Part shown: piece by piece, positions 8,704 through 17,963 of the stretch | How positions within the stretch are numbered: the stretch's first letter is position 1 | How the letters are laid out: every line of letters starts with the position of its first letter | NCBI GenBank assembly: GCA_003246575.1 | Contig: QJZZ01000002.1 | Location: 61,911-125,910, forward strand | Source of the DNA: Candidatus Saccharimonadota bacterium | GTDB taxonomy: Bacteria > Patescibacteriota > Saccharimonadia > Saccharimonadales > Saccharimonadaceae | Length of the DNA stretch: 64,000 bases | Direction of reading: 5' to 3' | The notes under the pieces: generated by a model | What the model saw: only the letters and a program-made list of their open reading frames with translations | Told to the model about the DNA's origin: nothing | Database searches by the model: none | Program-made: the position numbers and the translations under genes

Positions 8704-11358
8704 TCATGGTGTACCGCTACCGGTGGTATAGCTAGCGGATGAGGTATCAGTGTAGTAACCGCTATCGGTCGCAGTTGCGTTGACGGTGAAAGAAGAGCTT
8801 CCGCTCTTGGTGCTATCGATCGTTTTACTACCTGATGACGACGCTGAGATGTTGGCAATCTGGACCCCATCAACGGTTACGATGATATTCTTGAGTTCGA
8901 AGGTTCCCTTCGTATAGTCTACGTAGATCTTTGTTCCGTCGTTTGACACAGAGATATTCACTGCAGGTGCCGCATCTGAGCAGTTGTGGATGTCGTCATC
9001 CTTGCTTGCATCGTAGCCGTCGCCGGCAATGTAGACTTTCTTCTTGGTGACTGGATCGGTTAGGCTTGATACCTCGATCTCAATTTTTGCGGCCTCAGGG
9101 GTGCAATCGGTGGCAAGATATCTAGACACGCGGTCGAAGACGAGTTTTTCTTTCTCGGTGCTTTGCGACTTGTTGTACCACGATGGGTAAATTTCGCCAT
9201 TGATGTGCTGAATCCCATCCGGCTCCTTGAACCAGTCGCCAGACTTCCATTTACCCTCTTCGGCGTAGATTACCTTGTGGGCATACTCTAGGACCGGTTG
9301 ATTCAGCATGAGGCCAGGTAGTGTAGATTCCGTTGTTTTCAGTAGTCGCGTGTCATTGTTACCGAGCCAACTTGCCATAGCAAGGACAGGGCTCCAGGTG
9401 ACCGTCCAGTTGTCGTGCGCCTGTCCGCCGAGGTCGGATGTACCAGACTTTGCCGCAACCTCAACGCCAGGAACGCTCATGCGACTTGCCCAGCCGCCGT
9501 AGAGGCCTTGGCGAGCACTGTAGTCGTGCATGATGTCTGAGACAATATAGTTGGCCTGTTCTGATCCGACGCGGGTGCCATCGGTGTCTGTCCACTTCTG
9601 GAGAACGTCGCCTTGGCCGTTCTTGACTTCAAGAATCGTGGAGTATGGTTTGTAGACACCACCGCGAGCGATTGAGGAGATGGCGTTGACATGCTCAACT
9701 TGCTTTGCGCCGCATCCGCCAATCGCAGAGGCGAGACCGACTGTTTTTTCGACACCAACGGTACAGTATGAGGTGTCACCCATCTTGTGGATGTAGTCGA
9801 GTGTATCGTCAACGCCGTTGATGTACATAGCTTTAACGGCAGGAACGTTTCGCGACCAGGCCAGGGCGTTACGGATCGTAATAGCGCCCTTGAACTTGCG
9901 GTCGGCGTTGTTGAGGTCACCACCGTAGATATCGTTCATCGTGTCATCGTCGGCAAGGATTGATCCAGATCCGAAGTTCTGGGCATCTTCACCTTTGTCT
10001 TCGAACAATTTTGCGTAAACAAGTGGTTTAATAGTCGATCCTGTTTGGATTGACGACATAGCGGCGTTCGTCTCACCGAAGCCTGGGTAGTTGAAGTCAC
10101 GACTACCGGTCATTGCCACAATTTGGCCCGTAGTAACGTCTTCGACGGTGGAGGCACTGTTCGAGAAACCGTTACGTTCAGGGTAATTTGTCTCGAAGAG
10201 TGCGTCGGTAGCTTCCTGGAGCTTCTCTTGGATGCGGTAGTCGAGTGTCGTCGTTATAGTAAGGCCACCACGACCGACGATAGCTGTTCCGAGGCTATTC
10301 TCGAGGTCTTGTTTGACCATTAGCACGAAATGAGGCGCCTTGATATCTTTGAGCTGGTCGCTCAGCGGTTTGATTTCGTCTAGTACGGCGACGGCCTTTG
10401 CCGCGTCCGACTCTTCTCGTGTGATATTGCCCATAGATACCATTGCATCAAGTATGAGATGCTGACGAACGAGAAGGGCATCTCGGTTACCACTGTAGGG
10501 GTCATATAGGCTTGGGGAGTTCGGAATCGCTGCAAGCAGCGCTGATTGAGCGAGTGATAACTCCGATGCATGGATACCGAAGTAGGTGAGTGCCGCCGAC
10601 TCCACGCCGTTGCGGCGGCCTCCGTACGATGACTCATTGAGGTAGAGGTTGAGAATCTGATCCTTTGAATACTTACGTTCAACTTCGATTGCGAGAATAA
10701 CCTCTTTGATTTTGCGTGGAATGCCGTTGATGCCTCGCTTGTACGCATCCTCTGAAAGGAATACCTGCTTGACGAGCTGTTGGGTGAGTGTAGAACCGCC
10801 CTGTACGCTGCCGCCCGCGGCATTGTTGAACGCGGAGCGCACAATACCAGTGATACTGACGCCTCCATGGCTGTAGAAGTCTTTGTCTTCGATGGCGACA
10901 GTAGCTTGTTTCATATAGTCGCTGATCTCGTCGCTGTCGACTGCCATGCGGTAGTCACCGTTGCCCTTGTCCTCCCAGAGCAATACACCATTGCGGTCGT
11001 AATAACGGTTGACGGTTGTCTGAACACGTTCGGCGAGGCTGCCCGGCTTGATGGCGTCGAGGTCTTTGCGGTAATAGGCGAACACGCCACCGATCAGTAC
11101 GGCTAGCAGTAGAACGCCAACTCCGATAAGCTTGAGTGCCATGATGGCGCCCTTCTTCGAGAACCAGTATTTTGCAACGCGTTTTGGATGCATGCGGTAG
11201 GCGGCACGTTTGACGGGATGCTTCGGCAATGTCGCCAAGTATTCGGCTTTTTTGCGTGCGGCAAGGTCTTTCTTGGTGCGTCGCTTCTGAGTCAGATTCG
11301 AGTAAACCCGAACAGGACGCGACTTCGATATCTTTTTTCTCACACGAGAACTCCCCAT
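8704..11358 (-). CDS. Class A penicillin-binding protein (transglycosylase/transpeptidase)
   Basis: 884 residues from the ATG at 11358. A strongly basic cytoplasmic segment (1-70) is followed by one membrane anchor (about 72-95). The GT51 domain shows AIEDKDFYSHGG (catalytic Glu157) and QGGSTLTQQL (186-195). The transpeptidase domain shows all three motifs: STIK (Ser441), SRN (502-504) and KSGT (637-640). The last 130 residues form a Ser/Thr-rich extracellular domain. It polymerises and cross-links peptidoglycan. An in-frame ATG at 11427 exists but adds hydrophobic residues not expected before the basic region and overlaps the tyrS promoter area. A TATAAT box lies 16 bases before the chosen ATG. 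Confidence 0.92.
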   Translation of the reverse strand: MGSSRVRKKISKSRPVRVYSNLTQKRRTKKDLAARKKAEYLATLPKHPVKRAAYRMHPKRVAKYWFSKKGAIMALKLIGVGVLLLAVLIGGVFAYYRKDLDAIKPGSLAERVQTTVNRYYDRNGVLLWEDKGNGDYRMAVDSDEISDYMKQATVAIEDKDFYSHGGVSITGIVRSAFNNAAGGSVQGGSTLTQQLVKQVFLSEDAYKRGINGIPRKIKEVILAIEVERKYSKDQILNLYLNESSYGGRRNGVESAALTYFGIHASELSLAQSALLAAIPNSPSLYDPYSGNRDALLVRQHLILDAMVSMGNITREESDAAKAVAVLDEIKPLSDQLKDIKAPHFVLMVKQDLENSLGTAIVGRGGLTITTTLDYRIQEKLQEATDALFETNYPERNGFSNSASTVEDVTTGQIVAMTGSRDFNYPGFGETNAAMSSIQTGSTIKPLVYAKLFEDKGEDAQNFGSGSILADDDTMNDIYGGDLNNADRKFKGAITIRNALAWSRNVPAVKAMYINGVDDTLDYIHKMGDTSYCTVGVEKTVGLASAIGGCGAKQVEHVNAISSIARGGVYKPYSTILEVKNGQGDVLQKWTDTDGTRVGSEQANYIVSDIMHDYSARQGLYGGWASRMSVPGVEVAAKSGTSDLGGQAHDNWTVTWSPVLAMASWLGNNDTRLLKTTESTLPGLMLNQPVLEYAHKVIYAEEGKWKSGDWFKEPDGIQHINGEIYPSWYNKSQSTEKEKLVFDRVSRYLATDCTPEAAKIEIEVSSLTDPVTKKKVYIAGDGYDASKDDDIHNCSDAAPAVNISVSNDGTKIYVDYTKGTFELKNIIVTVDGVQIANISASSSGSKTIDSTKSGSSSFTVNATATDSGYYTDTSSASYTTGSGTP

Positions 11359-11430
11359 AAGCAGTATTACCTCAATTATACCACTCATCCAATATGCACA
11401 AAACGTAATTTTTGCTATACTTCTCAAGTA

Positions 11431-12645
11431 ATGACAAAGCTATCCGAAGAACTCACCTGGCGAGGATTCGTCAACCAAACTACTTTTAGTGACATCGCAG
11501 ATGTTGACGAACCACGAACTTTCTATTGGGGCGTTGATCCTTCGGCAGATAGTATGCATATTGGTAACCTCGCACCAGCTATGATGATTCGTCAGTTTTT
11601 GGACCACGGGCACAAAGCAATCCTGCTCGTCGGCGGTGCCACGGGCATGATCGGCGATCCAGACGGCAAGAAACAAGAACGCGATCTGATCTCGCTTGAA
11701 GAAGTGACGCGAAACAAGGAAGCGATCGCTGCGCAGTACAAAACGATTTTTGCTGGCAAAGACTTCGAAATTGTCGATAACTATGATTGGTTTAAGGGCG
11801 TCAATTATTTGGATTTCTTGCGTGAAGTTGGCAAAAACGCACCGATGACGCAGATGCTTGATCGAGATTTCATTAAGAGCCGCATTGGAGAAGGCGGTGA
11901 AGGCATCAGCTATGCCGAGTTTAGCTATGCGCTTATCCAGGGCTATGACTTTTTGCATCTTTATCGTGAGAAAGGTGCGTCACTGCAGCTTTCAGGCGCC
12001 GACCAGTGGGGTAATTGCATCACCGGTGTTCAGCTGATTCGTCGTCTTGAGGCGAGTGAAGCGCATATTTTCACGACACCACTCATCGTCAATAAATCAA
12101 CGGGTCGTAAATTCGGCAAAACCGAAGAGGGTGCCGTCTGGCTCGATCCTGCCAAGACGAGTCCGTATAAGTTCTACCAATTCTGGCTCAATGTCGATGA
12201 TGAAACCGCAGAAGATTTGGTTAAAATCTACACACTGCTTGATCGCGAAACGGTCGAGGCGTTGATTGCTCGCCACCGCGAAAATCCATCAGCACGCGAA
12301 CTCCAGCGGGCACTTGCAAGTGAGGTGACCGAGCTCGTTCATGGCAAAGAACGTTGTGAGTCTGTCGAGCGTGTTACCTCTGTCTTGTTTGGTGGCGCTG
12401 ATTTCTCAAGTCTCTCGGACGATGACATCGATGAGCTTGCCGGCGAAATTCCTATTGCGACGCTTGGCCAATCTGTGATCGAAGTGCTTACGAGTACAGG
12501 CGTTGTCGCATCGAATGGTGAAGCACGTCGCCTCATCGCGTCTGGTGGTGTATCGGTCAACGGCGAAAAAATAGCTGATGATCAAACTATCGAAGCTGTC
12601 TCACTTGTCAAAAAAGGCAAGAACGCCTTCGTCCTCGTTCGCTAA
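11431..12645 (+). CDS. tyrS: Tyrosyl-tRNA synthetase
   Basis: 404 residues, class I. HIGN (43-46) is the HIGH motif and KFGKT is the KMSKS equivalent (about 227-231). GADQWGN in the catalytic core is typical. A C-terminal S4 RNA-binding domain (about 340-404; EARRLIASGGVSVNGEKI) binds tRNA-Tyr. The reaction charges tRNA-Tyr with tyrosine. TATACT (11416-11421) ends 9 bases before this ATG and there is no Shine-Dalgarno, so the gene is probably leaderless. A longer in-frame reading from 11188 would run through the divergent PBP gene and is not used. There is no T-box leader. Confidence 0.95.
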   Translation: MTKLSEELTWRGFVNQTTFSDIADVDEPRTFYWGVDPSADSMHIGNLAPAMMIRQFLDHGHKAILLVGGATGMIGDPDGKKQERDLISLEEVTRNKEAIAAQYKTIFAGKDFEIVDNYDWFKGVNYLDFLREVGKNAPMTQMLDRDFIKSRIGEGGEGISYAEFSYALIQGYDFLHLYREKGASLQLSGADQWGNCITGVQLIRRLEASEAHIFTTPLIVNKSTGRKFGKTEEGAVWLDPAKTSPYKFYQFWLNVDDETAEDLVKIYTLLDRETVEALIARHRENPSARELQRALASEVTELVHGKERCESVERVTSVLFGGADFSSLSDDDIDELAGEIPIATLGQSVIEVLTSTGVVASNGEARRLIASGGVSVNGEKIADDQTIEAVSLVKKGKNAFVLVR

Positions 12646-12676
12646 AACACCTCAAATTTGCTATACTGAGGGCTCA

Positions 12677-12697
12677 ATGACACGAGGAGGGATATGA
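12677..12697 (+). other. Mini-ORF (6 codons) at the transcript start before pgm
   Basis: ATG at 12677 lies 9 bases after TATACT (12662-12667). It encodes MTRGGI and its TGA overlaps the next start codon (ATGA, 12694-12697). The mini-ORF runs over the Shine-Dalgarno GAGGAGGG of the downstream gene, so a leaderless ribosome could be handed over by termination-reinitiation. Function is inferred from geometry only. Confidence 0.4.
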
Positions 12698-14469
12698 CTA
12701 ATTTTCGTGAACACGTCTCTGTTGAGGCGGCATCCAATATCGAAACATGGCTGACGCAGCCCAAGTATGCAGAGTACAAAACTGAACTTGAAGAAATGAT
12801 TCAGACTGAGCGCTGGAGCGATCTCGAAGACGCATTTTTCAAAGTGATCGAATTCGGCACCGGCGGCCGACGCGGTACGACCGGTATCGGCTCGAACCGT
12901 ATCAACCGCGTTACTATCGGTGAATCTGCGCAGGCACTGTGTCTCTACGCCCAGAATGCCGATCCTGATGCCGCGCAAAAAGGTATCGTGATCGCCTGCG
13001 ATACGCGCCTGAGTTCGCCAGAACTGAGCGAATACGCGGCGAGCGTCTGTGCCGCCAATGGCTTCAAGACCTATGTTTTCGATAGTTTCCGTGCCACACC
13101 AGAGCTGAGCTTCGCGGTACGTCATCTCGGTGCCGCTGCTGGTATCGTCATCAGTGCGAGCCACAATCCTCCTGCAGACAATGGCTTCAAGGCCTATTGG
13201 TCAGATGGTGGGCAACTTGTGCCGCCGCACGATAAAGGCGTTTTACAGTATGCAGCTGACGTTGAGATGATTAACGCGGTGGATTTTGCTGATGCGGTCA
13301 CCAACGGTTCGATCATGGTCATTGGTAAAGACATTGATGACGCGTATCTCTCGGCGGTTGTCGACCAAGCTGAAGGCACTGCCCGTGACGTTTCTATCGT
13401 GTACTCGCCGCTTCATGGCGCCGGTCAGACCAACACGCTCCTTGCGCTTCGTCGCGCAGGATTCGATGTTACGACTGTCGATGAGCAAATGGTTCCAGAC
13501 GGCAATTTTCCGACTATCGAAAACGGCAAGCCGAATCCGGAAGAGCGCTCGGCTAACGACCACGCGGTCGCTCGACTGCTCGCAGACGATGCCGATATCG
13601 CAATCACGAATGATCCTGACGCAGACCGTGTCGGTATCATGGTGCGCCAGGACGACGAAGCGATCTATCTCACGGGTAATCAATCTGCGGTACTGGCGAC
13701 TGAGTACGCTCTGCGCAAACAATCTGAGCGTGGTGACCTGACGAGCAAGCACTATATCGCCAAGACGATTGTGACGACCGATATGCTGACGGCCATCGCT
13801 GATGCGTTTGGAGTAAAAACGTATGGTGATATGTTGATTGGCTTCAAATATATCGGCCGACTGTTGCGAGACAAAGAATCGACTGACGAGAAATTTGTCA
13901 TCGGTGGTGAAGAGAGCTATGGCCTCCTGAAGGGCGAGTATGCGCGCGACAAAGACGGTGCTGGTGGCGCTTTGCCGCTTGCGGAATACGCCGCTGAACT
14001 TAAGCTGGAGGGCAAGACGCTCTGGGATCGCATGCTTGAGCTCTATCGAGAGTACGGTCTCTATGTCGAGCAGCTCAAAACTATGGTGTATCCTGGTGCC
14101 CAAGGATTTTCACAGATGCAGGCCATCATGAAGGGTATTCGTGATGAGCCTGTGACGGAGGTCGATGGACATGCGGTGACCGCTGTACTTGATTATCAAA
14201 CACTGGAGTGTCGCGACCTGCAGTCTGGAGCCGTGTCTTCGATTAATTGTGACGCCGGTAATGTTTACGTCATGGAATTTGGTGACGAACGTCGTCGAAT
14301 TACGGTTCGCCCAAGTGGCACAGAGCCAAAACTCAAATTCTACGTCCAGTGGCACGCTGAATCTGATGCACCTGAGACTGACTACGTTGCGTTGCAGCAA
14401 AAACTTGAAAACATGGCTCGCGAGCTCGAAGGGATTCTTCTCGAGCGCGCCGGTACAAGCGCAGAATGA
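12694..14469 (+). CDS. Phosphoglucomutase/phosphomannomutase
   Basis: 591 residues, the long PgcA-like form of the alpha-D-phosphohexomutase family. The phosphoserine loop SASHNPPADNGFKAY carries catalytic Ser156; the metal loop is NDPDADR; the sugar-binding loop is GGEESYG; the phosphate-binding loop is RPSGTEPKLKFYV. It interconverts hexose 1- and 6-phosphates, supplying cell-envelope sugars. GAGGAGGG precedes the ATG. It overlaps recG by four bases (ATGA), so the two are translationally coupled. Confidence 0.92.
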   Translation: MTNFREHVSVEAASNIETWLTQPKYAEYKTELEEMIQTERWSDLEDAFFKVIEFGTGGRRGTTGIGSNRINRVTIGESAQALCLYAQNADPDAAQKGIVIACDTRLSSPELSEYAASVCAANGFKTYVFDSFRATPELSFAVRHLGAAAGIVISASHNPPADNGFKAYWSDGGQLVPPHDKGVLQYAADVEMINAVDFADAVTNGSIMVIGKDIDDAYLSAVVDQAEGTARDVSIVYSPLHGAGQTNTLLALRRAGFDVTTVDEQMVPDGNFPTIENGKPNPEERSANDHAVARLLADDADIAITNDPDADRVGIMVRQDDEAIYLTGNQSAVLATEYALRKQSERGDLTSKHYIAKTIVTTDMLTAIADAFGVKTYGDMLIGFKYIGRLLRDKESTDEKFVIGGEESYGLLKGEYARDKDGAGGALPLAEYAAELKLEGKTLWDRMLELYREYGLYVEQLKTMVYPGAQGFSQMQAIMKGIRDEPVTEVDGHAVTAVLDYQTLECRDLQSGAVSSINCDAGNVYVMEFGDERRRITVRPSGTEPKLKFYVQWHAESDAPETDYVALQQKLENMARELEGILLERAGTSAE

Positions 14470-16496
14470 ACCTTCTGACGAAGCTCTCTATGATCAAGGG
14501 CGTTGGCCCCAAGACCGCCGAGCAGCTTCGTCTGTCCGGTCTCGAAACGGTTGGAGACCTGATTCGTTTCTTGCCTCGCCGCCATGAAGATTTTTCGGAA
14601 GTGACGCCGATTGCTTCGATTAGCCCCGGAAAACGAACAATTCGGGCGCGCTGTGAGAAAACGGAGATCAAGCGCGTCCGTCGCGGCATGACGGTGACGA
14701 CAGCGGTGCTGGCTGATGATACTGGCAAACTCAAGGCGGTCTGGTTTAATCAGCCATACCGTGCAACGCAATTTGATAGCGGCGCTGAGTTCTATTTTTC
14801 GGGTGACTTCGATTTGCGTTCGGGTCGGTATCAACTGACAAATCCAAGTGCCGAAAAGGTAAGTGATATGCCAGTGCAGACGGATCGTATTTTGCCGATC
14901 TATCGCCAGGTCAAAGGACTCAAAAGTCAGCTCGTACGTAAAATCATCGCTGAGCTCCGGCCGTTGATTACGATGTTGCCCGAAACGCTTCCAGAGTCTG
15001 TGGTTCGCCACGAAAAGCTGGTGAGCTATTCTGACGCCTTGCTCGGACTGCATTTTCCGAAGGGAGTTGAAGATATTCGTCGCGCTCGGGAACGTCTTGG
15101 GTTCGAGGAGTTATTTCAGCTCACGCTGGCCAGCCAGCTGAATCGTCAGGAAAACGCCAAACTACAGGGAGTTGCGATTCCATTCGATCAACCAAGCGTC
15201 AAAAAGTTTGTCTCAGAGCTTCCATTTAAGCTCACTGGCGCACAGCGTATTGCCGCCTGGGAAATTATCCAAGATTTTGAAAAACCAGTTCCGATGAATC
15301 GCTTGCTCCAGGGTGATGTCGGGAGTGGCAAGACCGTAGTTGCGGGGATTGCATCACTGGAGGCAGCTCAGGGCGGCTATCAGACGGCACTTATGGCGCC
15401 GACGGAGATTTTGGCGCGGCAACACGCAGAGACGTTACAGCGACTCTTAGAGCCATTCGATATCACGGTTGGATTGCTCGTCGGTGCGGTTAAAGGTGCC
15501 GCACGCAAGGAACTGTACGCGCGTATCGCTGACGGCACAGTCCAAGTGGTGGTAGGGACGCATGCATTGATTCAGGAGTCTGTCATTTTTCATGCGCTTG
15601 GATTCGTAGCGATTGACGAGCAGCATCGATTCGGCGTTGCGCAGCGCCAGGCATTACTGTCTAAGGCTGCTATCATGCCACACCTGCTCGCCATGACAGC
15701 CACGCCGATTCCGCGCAGCCTGCAGCTGACGGTATTCGGTGAACTTGATGTCAGCATCCTCGGCGAACTACCAGCGAATCGAAAGCCAATTGCCACCAAG
15801 ATCGCCTCGCCCGTATCAGCGGATCGCATCTACGCAGCAATTGATGGGCAGATCACAGAGGGACGACAAGCGTACGTTATTTGCAGCTTGATCGATGATT
15901 CGGAGACGAGTGACAAAAAATCCGTCGAAGCGGAGTATAAAAAACTCAAGAACTCGATCTTTGGCCATCGCTCGATTGGCATGTTGCATGGTCGCATGAA
16001 GCCGGCTGAAAAAGATCAGGTCATGCTCGATTTCAAGCAAAAGGAATACGACATCCTTGTGAGCACGACTGTTGTCGAAGTTGGTGTTGACGTGCCAAAC
16101 GCGAGCGTGATCATGATCGAGAACGCTGATCAATTCGGCCTGGCGCAGCTTCACCAGCTTCGTGGACGCGTCGGTCGTGGTGAATTTCAGAGTTATTGCT
16201 ACCTGATGATGAGTGATAGCAAGAAGCCGAGCGAGCGACTACGCGAAATCGAGAAGTCAAACGATGGCTTCTATCTCGCCGAAGTTGACCTAAAATTACG
16301 CGGTCCGGGCGAAATCTACGGGCGTATGCAGCATGGTGATCTTAATCTCGAAATTGCTAGTTTGGCCGATACCCGAGAAGTCAAGCGGGCCCAACGTGCA
16401 GCAGAAGACTTTATCCAAAGTGGCGAGGATTTGCTACAATACAAGCAGTTAGCACAGGCAGTTCAAAAATATCAGCGCCTTACGACGCTCAACTAA
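14466..16496 (+). CDS. recG: ATP-dependent DNA helicase RecG
   Basis: 676 residues. The N-terminal wedge/OB region (about 1-230) begins with a helix-hairpin-helix-like IKGVGPKTAEQL. The helicase core shows GDVGSGKTVVA (motif I), DEQHRFG (motif II), MTATPIPRSL (motif III), and QLHQLRGRVGRG (motif VI). RecG reverses stalled replication forks and processes recombination intermediates. Start ATG overlaps the pgm stop. It is a little shorter than the Escherichia coli protein (693), within the family range. Confidence 0.96.
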   Translation: MNLLTKLSMIKGVGPKTAEQLRLSGLETVGDLIRFLPRRHEDFSEVTPIASISPGKRTIRARCEKTEIKRVRRGMTVTTAVLADDTGKLKAVWFNQPYRATQFDSGAEFYFSGDFDLRSGRYQLTNPSAEKVSDMPVQTDRILPIYRQVKGLKSQLVRKIIAELRPLITMLPETLPESVVRHEKLVSYSDALLGLHFPKGVEDIRRARERLGFEELFQLTLASQLNRQENAKLQGVAIPFDQPSVKKFVSELPFKLTGAQRIAAWEIIQDFEKPVPMNRLLQGDVGSGKTVVAGIASLEAAQGGYQTALMAPTEILARQHAETLQRLLEPFDITVGLLVGAVKGAARKELYARIADGTVQVVVGTHALIQESVIFHALGFVAIDEQHRFGVAQRQALLSKAAIMPHLLAMTATPIPRSLQLTVFGELDVSILGELPANRKPIATKIASPVSADRIYAAIDGQITEGRQAYVICSLIDDSETSDKKSVEAEYKKLKNSIFGHRSIGMLHGRMKPAEKDQVMLDFKQKEYDILVSTTVVEVGVDVPNASVIMIENADQFGLAQLHQLRGRVGRGEFQSYCYLMMSDSKKPSERLREIEKSNDGFYLAEVDLKLRGPGEIYGRMQHGDLNLEIASLADTREVKRAQRAAEDFIQSGEDLLQYKQLAQAVQKYQRLTTLN

Positions 16497-16502
16497 AAAT
16501 AT

Positions 16503-17321
16503 ATGTATAGCTTTGGTCCACTTCCTCGTCAGACAAAAACTGGACGTGTCATTGGCACGCACCAGAAGATTGATCGTGTCGCTCGTCGCCATATGAATGA
16601 CCTATTGTCGCCGAAACTGGCTTTCCCTGGCATTCGCGACATTATTCACTTCGAGGGCTCTCGGGGTCCTGATGCGCTGCACATCAAAAGTCCAAACATC
16701 GATGAGCCAGTGCACTTCATTAATCCAGCTAGTCCTGACGGCGAATTGCTGGACTGGATTCGACGACACAGTGGAAATCTCACGGATGCGTTAGCTGCTG
16801 GCGATGAAGTCCGCGCGTCATTTGAGGCGGCCTGGCTGGCGCACACGGTTACGGATGGTTTGACGCCGGCGCACCATGAACCCTATCACGAGCAACTCGA
16901 GAAGATTAAACGCACAGAAGAGGAAGTCCAGGGTCGCGTCAAAGACAAGATGCTGATGCGCGGTGATACGCGTCGTGAGCTGATACGCAACAACTGGCAG
17001 TACTGGGGCGCGAAGGGTCTGATGACGACGCACACGCTATTCGAAGCGGGTGTCGCCGTGGCTGCTAAGCCGTACAAGTTTGAGGCGGCCGTACCTTCTG
17101 CGGATGAAATCGAGCACATGATGGAAGAAGGTTTTGAGCATGTCTATTTGCGCCTCGTTGCAGAAGTCGATTCGCTCGGCATGTATGAGGAATTCAAGCG
17201 AACGGGCTGGACGAGCAAACTGGCGCGCCAGACCAACAGCGAACTATTGCCACGCGTGATCATGGCGGTGATACTTGCCTGGCACGATGCATATACGCGC
17301 GCGCTGAAGGAAGTGGCATGA
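16503..17321 (+). CDS. Zinc-dependent phospholipase C / S1-P1 nuclease-like protein
   Basis: 272 residues, all helical by eye, without a signal peptide. The zinc-ligand pattern of the family is present in order: GTHQKIDRVA (His20), VHFINP (His71), HTVTDGLTPAH (His114-x3-Asp118-x5-His124) and HTLFE (His177-x3-Glu181). These correspond to the H-x3-D-x5-H and H-x3-E ligand sets of phospholipase C and P1 nuclease. The N-terminal Trp ligand made by signal cleavage in secreted members is absent, so the site may be incomplete or intracellular. It lies 6 bases after recG and overlaps rsmD by ATGA. Substrate unknown; the family name is inferred from the motifs. Confidence 0.6.
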   Translation: MYSFGPLPRQTKTGRVIGTHQKIDRVARRHMNDLLSPKLAFPGIRDIIHFEGSRGPDALHIKSPNIDEPVHFINPASPDGELLDWIRRHSGNLTDALAAGDEVRASFEAAWLAHTVTDGLTPAHHEPYHEQLEKIKRTEEEVQGRVKDKMLMRGDTRRELIRNNWQYWGAKGLMTTHTLFEAGVAVAAKPYKFEAAVPSADEIEHMMEEGFEHVYLRLVAEVDSLGMYEEFKRTGWTSKLARQTNSELLPRVIMAVILAWHDAYTRALKEVA

Positions 17322-17866
17322 ACGTACGATTGATCTCAGGAAAATATGGCGGGCGCATCATCAAAGCGCCAAATACCAATCGCACACACCCAATGAGCGA
17401 GCGTATCCGTAACGCAATGTTCAATTCACTGGGCGGGGTAGTGCAGGGAGCGCGTGTCCTCGATGCGTTCGCAGGGACGGGTGCTGTTGGGTTCGAGGCG
17501 CTGAGCCGTGGCGCTGCGTCGGTTGATTTCATCGAGCGCGATCGCGTGGCGGCGCGAGTCCTACGCGAAAACCACCGAACATTGGGTTCGCCAGAAAATG
17601 TAGCAATAATCACTACAACAGTACACAACTGGCTCGAGACGCAGAACGGGGGTGAATATGATCTTATATTCTGTGACCCACCCTACAATGACGAGCAGTT
17701 ATCCACAGTTTCGCGATTATTGGGTCTTCTCAAACCTAATGCGCTTATGATACTATCTCATACAGGAAGAGGTGAGGTACCGATTCATTTAGACAACATT
17801 GTTGTGGTGGACAATCGTAGTTATGGAACCGCTCATCTCACCTTCTTCCGCCGAGAAGCGCCGTAA
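17318..17866 (+). CDS. rsmD: 16S rRNA (guanine(966)-N(2))-methyltransferase RsmD
   Basis: 182 residues. The SAM-binding motif VLDAFAGTGAVGFEALSRG and the catalytic DPPY (in DLIFCDPPYND) identify the RsmD family, which methylates G966 of 16S rRNA. The N-terminal VRLISGKYGGRIIKAP is typical. Last gene of the pgm-recG-(PLC-like)-rsmD operon, overlapping its predecessor by four bases. Its stop codon lies in the loop of the terminator. Confidence 0.94.
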   Translation: MNVRLISGKYGGRIIKAPNTNRTHPMSERIRNAMFNSLGGVVQGARVLDAFAGTGAVGFEALSRGAASVDFIERDRVAARVLRENHRTLGSPENVAIITTTVHNWLETQNGGEYDLIFCDPPYNDEQLSTVSRLLGLLKPNALMILSHTGRGEVPIHLDNIVVVDNRSYGTAHLTFFRREAP

Positions 17867-17876
17867 GGCGTTTTTT
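17856..17876 (+). terminator. Terminator of the pgm-recG-rsmD operon
   Basis: AAGCGCC (17856-17862) pairs with GGCGTTT (17867-17873) across a four-base loop, then more T. The rsmD TAA (17864-17866) overlaps the loop. Confidence 0.75.
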
Positions 17877-17922
17877 CATTTGGAAAATTGACTGAGCAAG
17901 TAGACGAGTCGTACTGTGGCTG

Positions 17923-17948
17923 CTATACTCTACTATAGAAACTATAGT
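17923..17948 (+). promoter_or_regulatory. Promoter -10 and 17-base operator-like inverted repeat
   Basis: TATACT (17923-17928) is followed by ACTATAG-aaa-CTATAGT (17932-17948), a perfect 7-3-7 inverted repeat at about +1. A dimeric repressor binding here would block transcription of the oxidoreductase pair. No regulator gene is adjacent. Confidence 0.45.
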
Positions 17949-17963
17949 AACTGAAAGATAGCA

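Noticed and set aside
11188..11430. N-terminal extension of tyrS by 81 codons
   Set aside because: It runs through the divergent PBP gene and across the TATACT promoter; the encoded residues do not resemble TyrRS.
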